From: an uncultured Chryseobacterium sp.
Lineage (GTDB): Bacteria; Bacteroidota; Bacteroidia; Flavobacteriales; Weeksellaceae
Length of the DNA: 64,000 nucleotides
Direction: 5' to 3'
NCBI GenBank assembly: GCA_913777465.1
Contig: CAJYRQ010000035.1
Coordinates: forward strand, 31,098-95,097
The position numbers and the translations under genes were made by a program. Below are positions 1-6,964 of the stretch, piece by piece. Within the stretch, counting starts at the first letter, position 1. Every line of letters starts with the position of its first letter. The notes below the pieces were generated by a model. It ran no database searches and was not told the DNA's origin. It saw nothing but the letters and a program-made list of their open reading frames with translations.

Positions 1-153
1 ATCATCGATCTGGCGGTGCTTGTTGATCGCCCAGTCTCTCAGATGATGAAAATGTACTTCTGCCAGTCCTTTATCCATTGCTCTTCGTAAAATAGAAGTT
101 TTGAACGGACTTTCCATCAGCTCGGGAAGTACGCTTATAATATCAATTCTCAT
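1..153 (-). CDS. trmD: tRNA (guanine-N1)-methyltransferase, N-terminal part
   Basis: The window cuts this gene. Only the first 51 codons are present, beginning MRIDIISVLPELMESPFKTS and running to a characteristic HHLRDWAINKHRQIDD segment. That N-terminus is typical of TrmD, the SPOUT-class enzyme that makes m1G37 in tRNAs to prevent frameshifting. The catalytic trefoil knot lies outside the window. Its ATG overlaps the stop of the upstream NADH dehydrogenase gene in an ATGA arrangement (positions 150-153), so the two are probably translationally coupled. The family assignment rests on the N-terminus alone but the match is distinctive. Confidence 0.85.
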   Translation of the reverse strand, partial: MRIDIISVLPELMESPFKTSILRRAMDKGLAEVHFHHLRDWAINKHRQIDD

Positions 154-1412
154 TGTAAAGTTTCGTTTTTCTTGTTCGGCGAAATAATTAATCTTAAAGA
201 AGAATCCTTGTTGAAATAGCTCCACATCCAGTTGAAGAATACGGCAAGCTTGTTTCTAACGCTCAGGATCAGCATCAGATGCAGGAACATCCAGAAAAAC
301 CAGGCCAGAAATCCCTGGAATTTAATGAACGGCAGATCGACGACAGCCCTGTGTTTCCCGATGGTTGCCAGAGAGCCTTTGTCTTCATATTCAAACTCCA
401 CCCATTGGTCTGGATTTTTTTTCAACAGGTTTTTACCTAAATTTCTTGCCTGATTAATGGCTACATTGGCTACCTGCGGATGGCCCTGAGGATATTTCGG
501 GGTTTCCATATAGGCAATATCGCCGATGGCAAAAATATTATCGTAGCCTTTTATTTTATTATACCGGTCGGTAATGTACCGGTTTCTGATCAGATGTTCT
601 TCCGGAAAACCGCCAATTACATTTCCTGTAACCCCGGCTGCCCAGATCACGTTATTGGAAGGAATGGTTTTCCCGCTTTTCATGTATACCTTGTCCCCGT
701 CGTATTCCGTTACATATTCCTGACTCAGGAATTTGACGCCCAGGTCTTTCAGGTATGCCTCGGATTTTTCCTGTGCTTCAGTGCTCATAACCGCAAGGGG
801 CTTTTCCGTAGAGCTGACCAGAATAATCTGAAGATGATCGAAATTCATATAAGGATAATCCCTCGGGAGAATTTCTTTCTTCATTTCGGCAAACGCGCCT
901 GCCAGTTCCACACCGGTCGGGCCGCTTCCGACGATTACGATATTCCAGTTTCCGTCGTCGCTCCGGCTTTTCTCAAGGATCAGCTTTTCAAAGGTCATCA
1001 GAATGTGGTTCCGGATGCCGATGGCTTCCTGGGTATTTTTCATTCCGAAAGCTTTGCCTGCAAGGTCTTTGTTTCCGAAAAAGTTGGTTTTGCAACCTGT
1101 GGCGATAACCAGCTTATCATAGCTGAACTCCGCCTCATCAGTAATCACCCGGTTGTTGGCAGTATCGATTTCTTTTACTTCCGTCAGGCGGAACTGGGTA
1201 TTTCTGGAACGCTGGAAAATTTTTCTGAAAGGGAAGGAAATATTGGAAGGCTCGATCCTTCCGCACGCTACCTGATAAAAAAGAGGCTGAAACATATGAT
1301 GGTTGACCCTGTCTAAAACCATTACCTTTTTGTTTCTGTTATTCAATGTTTTTGCAAGTTGCAGCCCCGCAAAACCACCTCCGATAATGATGATCTTTTC
1401 GCGTGTTTCCAT
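150..1412 (-). CDS. ndh: Type II NADH dehydrogenase (NDH-2), FAD-dependent
   Basis: Predicted 420-aa non-proton-pumping NADH:quinone oxidoreductase of the pyridine nucleotide-disulphide family, which passes electrons from NADH to menaquinone at the inner face of the cytoplasmic membrane. An FAD-binding Rossmann motif (IIIIGGGFAGLQLA) lies at residues 7-20 and a second, NAD-binding GSGPTGVELAG motif lies near residue 160. A conserved FAIGD segment follows. The C-terminal 60 residues are rich in Trp/Phe/Leu (FLAWFFWMFLHLMLIL), fitting the membrane anchor of this family. I start at the ATG at 1412; an in-frame TTG nine bases upstream is less likely. A TAAATTTG -7 element sits just upstream (1419-1426). 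The stop overlaps the trmD start. Confidence 0.9.
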   Translation of the reverse strand: METREKIIIIGGGFAGLQLAKTLNNRNKKVMVLDRVNHHMFQPLFYQVACGRIEPSNISFPFRKIFQRSRNTQFRLTEVKEIDTANNRVITDEAEFSYDKLVIATGCKTNFFGNKDLAGKAFGMKNTQEAIGIRNHILMTFEKLILEKSRSDDGNWNIVIVGSGPTGVELAGAFAEMKKEILPRDYPYMNFDHLQIILVSSTEKPLAVMSTEAQEKSEAYLKDLGVKFLSQEYVTEYDGDKVYMKSGKTIPSNNVIWAAGVTGNVIGGFPEEHLIRNRYITDRYNKIKGYDNIFAIGDIAYMETPKYPQGHPQVANVAINQARNLGKNLLKKNPDQWVEFEYEDKGSLATIGKHRAVVDLPFIKFQGFLAWFFWMFLHLMLILSVRNKLAVFFNWMWSYFNKDSSLRLIISPNKKNETLQ

Positions 1413-1418
1413 AGTACA

Positions 1419-1426
1419 CAAATTTA
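1419..1426 (-). promoter_or_regulatory. TAnnTTTG -7 element upstream of ndh
   Basis: On the minus strand this reads TAAATTTG and lies 6 bases before the ndh ATG. It matches the Bacteroidota -7 consensus TAnnTTTG. No TTG -33 element is visible at 19 bp, so the call rests on the -7 box and position. The implied leader would be very short or absent. Confidence 0.4.
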
Positions 1427-1460
1427 CTGATTTTATTTAGCATTTAGAAGTGAAAAAAGT

Positions 1461-1468
1461 TAGTTTTG
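1461..1468 (+). promoter_or_regulatory. TAnnTTTG -7 element upstream of the GH25 gene
   Basis: TAGTTTTG lies 10 bases before the ATG at 1479. It fits the Bacteroidota -7 consensus, without a recognisable -33 TTG at the expected distance. It is divergent from the ndh promoter in the same 66-bp intergenic space. Confidence 0.4.
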
Positions 1469-1478
1469 CAAGAACTTT

Positions 1479-2342
1479 ATGTCACCTGCAAAGTATAGCA
1501 AAAAAACCGCCAAAAAGATTCACGGCAAAAGACGGAGGAATTACTTTTTCCGCCGCAAAGTCCTGTTGGCCATCCTGATCATTGCCCTGGCGGGAACGGG
1601 TTTCTACCTGAAGCAGTCGGTTAGTTACTACTATGCGCTGTACTTCAATAAATTCATCCATAAAAAACTCCACAACAGCGAAGCCGAAACGCTGAGGATC
1701 CAGAAAATCCTTTCTGACAATCTGGATAAAACCTACGGATTCGATGTTTCGCATTACCAGAATAAAGAAGACATCAAATGGGACAGCCTTACCATCGGGA
1801 ACAAAACCATCCCGCTGGAATTTGTGGTGATGCGCGCGACAATGGGAAACCGGAATGCCGATAAACATTTCGATGAGTTCTGGGAACAGGCCAAAAAACA
1901 GAAGATGATCCGCGGGGCTTATCATTTTTACAGGGCCGATGAAGATCCGGTGATCCAGGCCAATAATTTCCTCGAAAATGTAAAGCTTGAAAGCGGAGAC
2001 CTGCCGCCGATTTTAGATATTGAAAAAATCCCGAAACGCAAAACCAACAAAAAACTGATCGAAGATTTGAAGGTCTGGTGCAGGATCGTGGAAGAAACTT
2101 ATGGTGAAAAACCGATTATTTATACCTATTATCATTATTATAAGGATTTCCTGAAGGGTGAATTTGATGATTATCCGCTTTGGCTGGCCAATTACAATGA
2201 TGTCCCGGCTCCTTCTCCGGACGGCCACTGGGATTTCTGGCAATTCACGGAAAACGGAATCGTGCATGGAATCAATACCAAAGTAGATCTGGATATTTAC
2301 AACGGAAACTTGTGGTCTTTAAAAAGCCTGACAATTGATTAA
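1479..2342 (+). CDS. GH25 lysozyme-like glycoside hydrolase, membrane-anchored
   Basis: 287-aa protein with a very basic N-terminus (KKTAKKIHGKRRRN) followed by one transmembrane segment (about residues 30-46), then a glycoside hydrolase family 25 (Chalaropsis-type muramidase) domain from about residue 85. Family hallmarks are GFDVSHYQ (catalytic Asp), FVVMRAT, GAYHFYRADEDP, and PPILDIE carrying the Asp/Glu catalytic pair. WDFWQFTENG and VDLDIYNG close the domain. It probably hydrolyses beta-1,4 muramyl linkages, anchored facing the periplasm as a type II membrane protein. It ends convergently, sharing 4 bp with the downstream minus-strand gene. Confidence 0.88.
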   Translation: MSPAKYSKKTAKKIHGKRRRNYFFRRKVLLAILIIALAGTGFYLKQSVSYYYALYFNKFIHKKLHNSEAETLRIQKILSDNLDKTYGFDVSHYQNKEDIKWDSLTIGNKTIPLEFVVMRATMGNRNADKHFDEFWEQAKKQKMIRGAYHFYRADEDPVIQANNFLENVKLESGDLPPILDIEKIPKRKTNKKLIEDLKVWCRIVEETYGEKPIIYTYYHYYKDFLKGEFDDYPLWLANYNDVPAPSPDGHWDFWQFTENGIVHGINTKVDLDIYNGNLWSLKSLTID

Positions 2343-3508
2343 TCCGCTTTTTTCGCATCTGAGTGAAGAGATAAATCGATTTTAAAAGGATTTCTCTGTA
2401 TCCATTCCGTTTTGGGAGAAAGGGAGTCAAAAATATTTTTCATAAACGGATTAATGACGGAATAAGTATGTCTGATTAGCCCGAAGATTTTGACCGGCTC
2501 CGCACCGATGGTCGACTTGATCTCAAGGGCCGTTCTTCCGAAAATAATTCTTTTGAACCGATGACCAATGGCAAATCCCGCCATGTCCAGAAGCATATTC
2601 AGGTAAATCTGCTTTTCTTTCTGGATTTCTTTATCATAGCCTAAAAAATAAGTATCAATATCATCATTGTTCAGAATTAACGTATAAAAGCCGATCAGCT
2701 CATGATCTGAAAAATATCCGAACACTTTAAAATTGATTCCTAAATGTTCTTTCATGCTTTGAAAATGGTTTTCTTCCAGGAAAAAAGTGTTAAAAGGCGC
2801 ATTTTCAGCGACATTGTGGTATAGCCTATTCATCTTCATCCGGTACCTGCAAATTTCTTCATGCCTTAATTCCCGCTTTTCAACCCCCTCCAATTTTTTC
2901 CGTGCAGTCTTTGCCCGGGTCCTGTATTTGGTAGAAAAATCATTGAGGTAATCTTCAAACGTCCTCCAGTTGTCACGGACTTTAAGGATCATCGTCGGCT
3001 GGACTGAAAATTTAAAGTAATTCCGGTGTGTGCCGTTCTGGAAAAATGAGAAGAATTCCGACCGGTAATCCTTGTAAATAATAAGTGAAGTTTTCCTGAC
3101 CTCTTTCTGCATTTTACGCACCGCTTTATCCAGCAACGAAACCATATGCTCTGTACCGATTTTTTTCGGATCGAAATAAAATCCGTTCTGCCCTGTCAGC
3201 ATATTGTTCCCTAAAATCATGACATCTTTGCTGAACTTCCTTGCGGCAAAACTCCTGATGCTGCACCACACCTCATCCTTCTGGAAAGTCTTATGCCGGA
3301 TAAAATCAAGGTATTGAAACAATGCGCCGCCGACCAAATGTTCATCTTCAAAAAATCCCACAAAAAAACAGGTCATATTCTGCGGTTTTGAAGTTTCAAG
3401 AACACGGAAATACGCTGTGGAAAGCATGATGTTATGATCTCCGATCACCATCTCCCAACTTTCAGGAAGGCCGGAAGCCGAAGTGTAAATTTTTAGATGA
3501 TATGACAT
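2339..3508 (-). CDS. FemAB/GNAT-like acyltransferase of unknown substrate
   Basis: 389-aa protein with no signal peptide or membrane helix. The C-terminal half looks like a GNAT-fold acyltransferase: KVFGYFSDHELIGFYTLILNNDDIDTYFLGYDKEIQ (strands beta4-beta5), followed by LNMLLDMAGFAIGHRFKRIIFGRT. The N-terminal half probably forms the second lobe seen in FemAB-like double-GNAT proteins. A basic helix-rich stretch (KYRTRAKTARKKLEGVEKRE, about residues 195-214) separates them. Flavobacterial proteins like this are usually annotated as peptidogalycan biosynthesis or GNAT proteins. The substrate cannot be told from sequence. The last 4 bp overlap the convergent GH25 gene, so there is no room for a terminator between them. 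Confidence 0.6.
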   Translation of the reverse strand: MSYHLKIYTSASGLPESWEMVIGDHNIMLSTAYFRVLETSKPQNMTCFFVGFFEDEHLVGGALFQYLDFIRHKTFQKDEVWCSIRSFAARKFSKDVMILGNNMLTGQNGFYFDPKKIGTEHMVSLLDKAVRKMQKEVRKTSLIIYKDYRSEFFSFFQNGTHRNYFKFSVQPTMILKVRDNWRTFEDYLNDFSTKYRTRAKTARKKLEGVEKRELRHEEICRYRMKMNRLYHNVAENAPFNTFFLEENHFQSMKEHLGINFKVFGYFSDHELIGFYTLILNNDDIDTYFLGYDKEIQKEKQIYLNMLLDMAGFAIGHRFKRIIFGRTALEIKSTIGAEPVKIFGLIRHTYSVINPFMKNIFDSLSPKTEWIQRNPFKIDLSLHSDAKKAD

Positions 3509-3665
3509 AAAAGCTGCACAAAATTAACTTTATCTTTTAAACCATTAAAATTAATTTTTAGCCCTCAATCGAAAATATCAGATATTCATCTATTGATGAT
3601 TCATCCGTTATAAGAAATTAATCCGTTGAAGATGACGACCGCCGTTTTTTCTTGTTACATTTTCG

Positions 3666-3673
3666 TACTTTTG
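3666..3673 (+). promoter_or_regulatory. TAnnTTTG -7 element upstream of the ABC-F gene
   Basis: TACTTTTG lies 39 bases before the ATG at 3713 and matches the Bacteroidota -7 box. The only nearby TTG (3652-3654) is too close for the normal 19-bp spacing, so the -33 element is weak or absent. Confidence 0.4.
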
Positions 3674-3712
3674 CGGCTCAGTTGAAGTTATAAACCAAAC
3701 CATCAGTTTCCC

Positions 3713-5611
3713 ATGAATTACGTTTCCGTTGAAAACCTTACCAAATCTTACGGCATCAAAGTTTTGTTTGAAAATATTACCTGCCACGTCAATGAAGGTG
3801 ATAAAATTGCTATTGTTGCCAAAAACGGAAGCGGAAAATCTACCCTGCTGAAAATCCTTATGGGTAAAGAGATTGCCGACAGCGGAACGGTAAACATCAA
3901 CAAAGACATCCAGGTGGTTTTGTTTGATCAGGAAATCGATTTTAACCCGGATCTTACCATTGATGAATTCATGATGACGCTGGATTCGGCACCGATCATG
4001 GCCCTGAAGAATTACCATAAGTCCCTTCACTCCACCGACAACGATTTTATTGAAAAAGCATTGCTGGATATGGAAGCCCATAAAGCCTGGGACCTGGAGA
4101 ACGAAATGAAGCAGATCCTTTCCCAGCTTAAAATCACGGATCTTGAAGCAAAAATGGGTACCCTCTCGGGTGGGCAGATCAAAAGGGTTGCCCTGGCCAA
4201 GCTGCTTACAGAAACCCGGGCAGAACACCGGCATACCCTGCTGATTATGGATGAACCGACCAACCACCTTGACGTGGAAATGGTGGAATGGCTGGAAAAT
4301 TATTTAAGCAAAGCCAAAATTACCCTGCTGCTGGTAACCCACGACCGGTATTTCCTGGACAGCGTCTGTGATACGATCTGGGAAATGGAAGACAGAAACC
4401 TCTATATGCATAACGGGTCTTATGCGACCTATCTGGAAAATAAAATGATCCGTGAGGATAACCTCAATGCCACCATCGATAAAGCCAACAACCTTTACCG
4501 GAAAGAACTGGAATGGATGCGCAGACAGCCGAAAGCGAGGACCACAAAATCCAAATCGAGAATCGATGCTTTCTACGATACGGAAAAAGTGGCCAAAACC
4601 GATACCCGGAAACAAGGCCTGGAACTGGATTTCGAAATGAAAAGACTGGGAAGTAAAATCCTTGGGCTTCACCATATCGATAAAAGTTTCGGAAGCAAGC
4701 TTTTGCTGAAAGACTTCAGCTATCAGTTTCAGCGCGGCGAAAAAGTAGGAATCGTCGGAAAGAACGGGGCCGGAAAATCTACCCTGCTGAATATTATCCA
4801 GGGATTGGAGAAAGCCGACCACGGGGAAATTGAAACCGGCGAAACCATCCATTTCGGATATTTCTCCCAGAAAGGGCTTACATATAAAGAAAACGAAAGA
4901 GTTATTGATTTTATTAAAGAAGTAGCGGAATATTATCCTCTGGCCAACGGAAAAAGCCTTTCCGCATCCCAGTTCCTGAGACTGTTTTTATTCGACGACC
5001 AGACGCAGTACTCTCCTATTTCCAAACTGTCCGGTGGAGAAAAAAGAAGGCTGCACCTCATGTATATCCTGTATCAGAATCCAAACTTCCTGATTTTCGA
5101 TGAACCTACGAATGATCTTGACCTTCCGACTTTAACGGTGCTGGAAAATTTCCTTCAGCAGTTCCAGGGTTCACTGATTATTGTTTCCCACGACCGTTAT
5201 TTCATGGACCGGATCGTGGATCATATCCTGGCCTTTGAGGGCGAAGGAAAGATCCGGGATTTTACCGGCAATTTCTCGGAATACCGTGAAGCGAAAAGCA
5301 AGGAGGACGCATTGGAAAAATCGGCTGCATCAAAACCGGAACCTGTAAAAGAAACGGTTCAGATTTCAAATACTCAGAACAGTTCCAAAAAGAAAAGGCT
5401 TTCCTTCAAGGAACAGCGCGAACTGGAAACCATTGAAAAAGAAATACCCGAACTGGAAGAACAGCGGGCAAAAATCCTGGATCAGCTGAATAATGAAGGT
5501 GATTATGAAAAAATTTCAAAGCTTTCCGCCGACCTGGAACATATTTCCGGCAAATTGGAAAACCACGAAATGCGCTGGCTGGAACTTCAGGAAATGCTGG
5601 GAGAAGCGTAA
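3713..5611 (+). CDS. uup: ABC-F family ATPase (Uup-like)
   Basis: 632-aa soluble protein with two complete ABC ATPase domains and no membrane segments, as in ABC-F ribosome-associated factors. Domain 1 has Walker A AKNGSGKST, signature LSGGQIKR and Walker B LLIMDEPTNHLD. Domain 2 has GKNGAGKST, LSGGEKRR and FLIFDEPTNDLD. Both H-loops are present (VTHDRYFLD, VSHDRYFMD). The linker with a positively charged RRQPKARTTKSKSR stretch is the P-site tRNA interaction motif region. The last 80 residues are a charged coiled coil (LSFKEQRELETIEKEI...), typical of the Uup subgroup rather than EttA. The likely role is ribosome rescue or quality control. The gene is monocistronic, with a short gap to the convergent oxidoreductase gene. 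Confidence 0.88.
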   Translation: MNYVSVENLTKSYGIKVLFENITCHVNEGDKIAIVAKNGSGKSTLLKILMGKEIADSGTVNINKDIQVVLFDQEIDFNPDLTIDEFMMTLDSAPIMALKNYHKSLHSTDNDFIEKALLDMEAHKAWDLENEMKQILSQLKITDLEAKMGTLSGGQIKRVALAKLLTETRAEHRHTLLIMDEPTNHLDVEMVEWLENYLSKAKITLLLVTHDRYFLDSVCDTIWEMEDRNLYMHNGSYATYLENKMIREDNLNATIDKANNLYRKELEWMRRQPKARTTKSKSRIDAFYDTEKVAKTDTRKQGLELDFEMKRLGSKILGLHHIDKSFGSKLLLKDFSYQFQRGEKVGIVGKNGAGKSTLLNIIQGLEKADHGEIETGETIHFGYFSQKGLTYKENERVIDFIKEVAEYYPLANGKSLSASQFLRLFLFDDQTQYSPISKLSGGEKRRLHLMYILYQNPNFLIFDEPTNDLDLPTLTVLENFLQQFQGSLIIVSHDRYFMDRIVDHILAFEGEGKIRDFTGNFSEYREAKSKEDALEKSAASKPEPVKETVQISNTQNSSKKKRLSFKEQRELETIEKEIPELEEQRAKILDQLNNEGDYEKISKLSADLEHISGKLENHEMRWLELQEMLGEA

Positions 5612-5745
5612 CTGGGTTGGAGCGTCGGGGGGGCGTTTGAGGGTTGTAGAGTAAGAGGGTATGAGAGTTTACGGCTAATATTCATTTTAAACAAATTCTA
5701 TTCCTCTACAGCACTCACACCATCCAGCACTAATACTCTCAAATT

Positions 5746-6801
5746 CTACAGGTAAACCACCCTTTCCGCGGCGGCACTTTCCAATGCAGCATCGATGATC
5801 TTCATATTCCGGATGATCTCTTCTGCAGGTGACGGCAAGGCATAACCGAAAACGATAAATTCGTAAACCTGCTGGTAGTAATTCATGTAATTACCTGGTT
5901 CGCTGGAAGTCAGTATTCTTTCGGTTTCTTTATTTTCATTTAAAAAATTCAGGATTCCGTCGGCTTCTTTTAAAGGCTGTGTCCAGTCTTCACCGTATTT
6001 CGGAATGGCACCTGCTACCAGTTCATTTTCCTGGTCATCGGATCTTTCCTGTAAAAAGCTGCCTTTTTCCCCATGGATCGCATAGGCATAGTGGGCCTCT
6101 TTGGTAAATACGGAAGATTTCAGCCTTACCCTTAAATCATTCGGATAAAATAAAACAACTTCAAAATAATCATTGGCGTACTCTTTTCCTTTCATCGAAA
6201 ACACATCGGCAAAAAGCTTTTCAGGAAACCCGAAATACTGGACTGCCTGATCTATGAGATGAGCCCCTAAGTCGTGCAGAGATCCCGAACCGGTTGCTTC
6301 CGGATTTTCTTTATGTTCTTTGCCTCCTGGCCCGGTACGGAACCTGTCGAAACGGATCTCGGCTTCTTTCACAGTACCCAGTTTTCTTTCACTGATGATC
6401 TTCTGTACCTGAAGGTAATCACGGTCAAACCTCCGGTTTTGATAAACACTCAGGAAAAGGCCTTTTTCCTCGGCTAATTGGACCAGTTGCTCGGCTTCCG
6501 TCACATTTACAGTAAAAGGTTTTTCTACCACAACATTTTTTCCTGCTTCCAAAGCTTTTTTTACATATTCGAAATGGGTCTGTACGGGCGTATTAACCAC
6601 CACCAGTTCAATATCCGCATTTTGCAGCATCTCTTCTACCGAACGGTAAATGGTAGCATCAGGATACTTTTCCCGCGAATCTTCCCTGCTTCTTTCCACA
6701 ATGGCCGATAAAGAAAATCCGGGATGTTCTTTCAGGAACGGGGCATGGAAGACTTTTCCGCTCATCCCGAAGGCACAAAGCCCAACTTTTACTAATTGCA
6801 T
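5746..6801 (-). CDS. Gfo/Idh/MocA family NAD(P)-dependent oxidoreductase
   Basis: Predicted 351-aa soluble dehydrogenase. The N-terminal Rossmann fold starts VKVGLCAFGMSGKVFHAPF and is followed by the conserved NTPVQTHFEYVKKALEAGKNVVVEKPF, where EKP contains the family's catalytic lysine. The alpha/beta C-terminal domain includes GSLHDLGAHLIDQAVQYFG, with the usual substrate-site Asp and His. The substrate is probably a sugar or cyclitol but is not determined. I start at MQLVKVG (6801). The frame is open 41 codons further, but a TATATTTG promoter element lies inside that extension, so the longer start is unlikely. It is divergent from the TonB receptor gene. Confidence 0.85.
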   Translation of the reverse strand: MQLVKVGLCAFGMSGKVFHAPFLKEHPGFSLSAIVERSREDSREKYPDATIYRSVEEMLQNADIELVVVNTPVQTHFEYVKKALEAGKNVVVEKPFTVNVTEAEQLVQLAEEKGLFLSVYQNRRFDRDYLQVQKIISERKLGTVKEAEIRFDRFRTGPGGKEHKENPEATGSGSLHDLGAHLIDQAVQYFGFPEKLFADVFSMKGKEYANDYFEVVLFYPNDLRVRLKSSVFTKEAHYAYAIHGEKGSFLQERSDDQENELVAGAIPKYGEDWTQPLKEADGILNFLNENKETERILTSSEPGNYMNYYQQVYEFIVFGYALPSPAEEIIRNMKIIDAALESAAAERVVYL

Positions 6802-6815
6802 ATGTCTGTTTTTAA

Positions 6816-6823
6816 CAAATATA
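6816..6823 (-). promoter_or_regulatory. TAnnTTTG -7 element of the Gfo/Idh/MocA gene
   Basis: It reads TATATTTG on the minus strand, 14 bases upstream of the chosen ATG at 6801. It matches the Bacteroidota -7 consensus and supports the shorter start. No clean TTG lies 19 bp further upstream. Confidence 0.45.
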
Positions 6824-6897
6824 TTTATAAAATTATTATTCCTGGAAATTATATTCCGGCTGTCCAAGATCAACTGATAAAAATCATTATTTTTATT

Positions 6898-6927
6898 TTG
6901 AACAAATCTAAATAAAGTATACATTTG
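6898..6927 (+). promoter_or_regulatory. Full Bacteroidota promoter of the TonB receptor gene
   Basis: TTTTG (TTG at 6898-6900) is followed after exactly 19 bp by TACATTTG (6920-6927). This is a perfect match to the TTG-N19-TAnnTTTG housekeeping consensus of Bacteroidota. The ATG of the receptor is at 6965, leaving a leader of about 30 nt. It is one of the clearest promoters in the window. Confidence 0.75.
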
Positions 6928-6964
6928 CGGCTTATTTAAAACACTTCTAAATAATAAACTTCAC

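Noticed and set aside
480-1316. Open frame of 278 codons on the plus strand
   Set aside because: It is antisense to the well-supported NDH-2 gene, has no family resemblance and is richer in Phe/Ile/Cys as expected for a shadow frame.
5612-5745. Imperfect inverted repeats GTATGAGAGTTT / AATACTCTCAAATT after the ABC-F gene
   Set aside because: The pairing is weak and interrupted with no T tract, so I do not call it a terminator; it may be another dispersed repeat.
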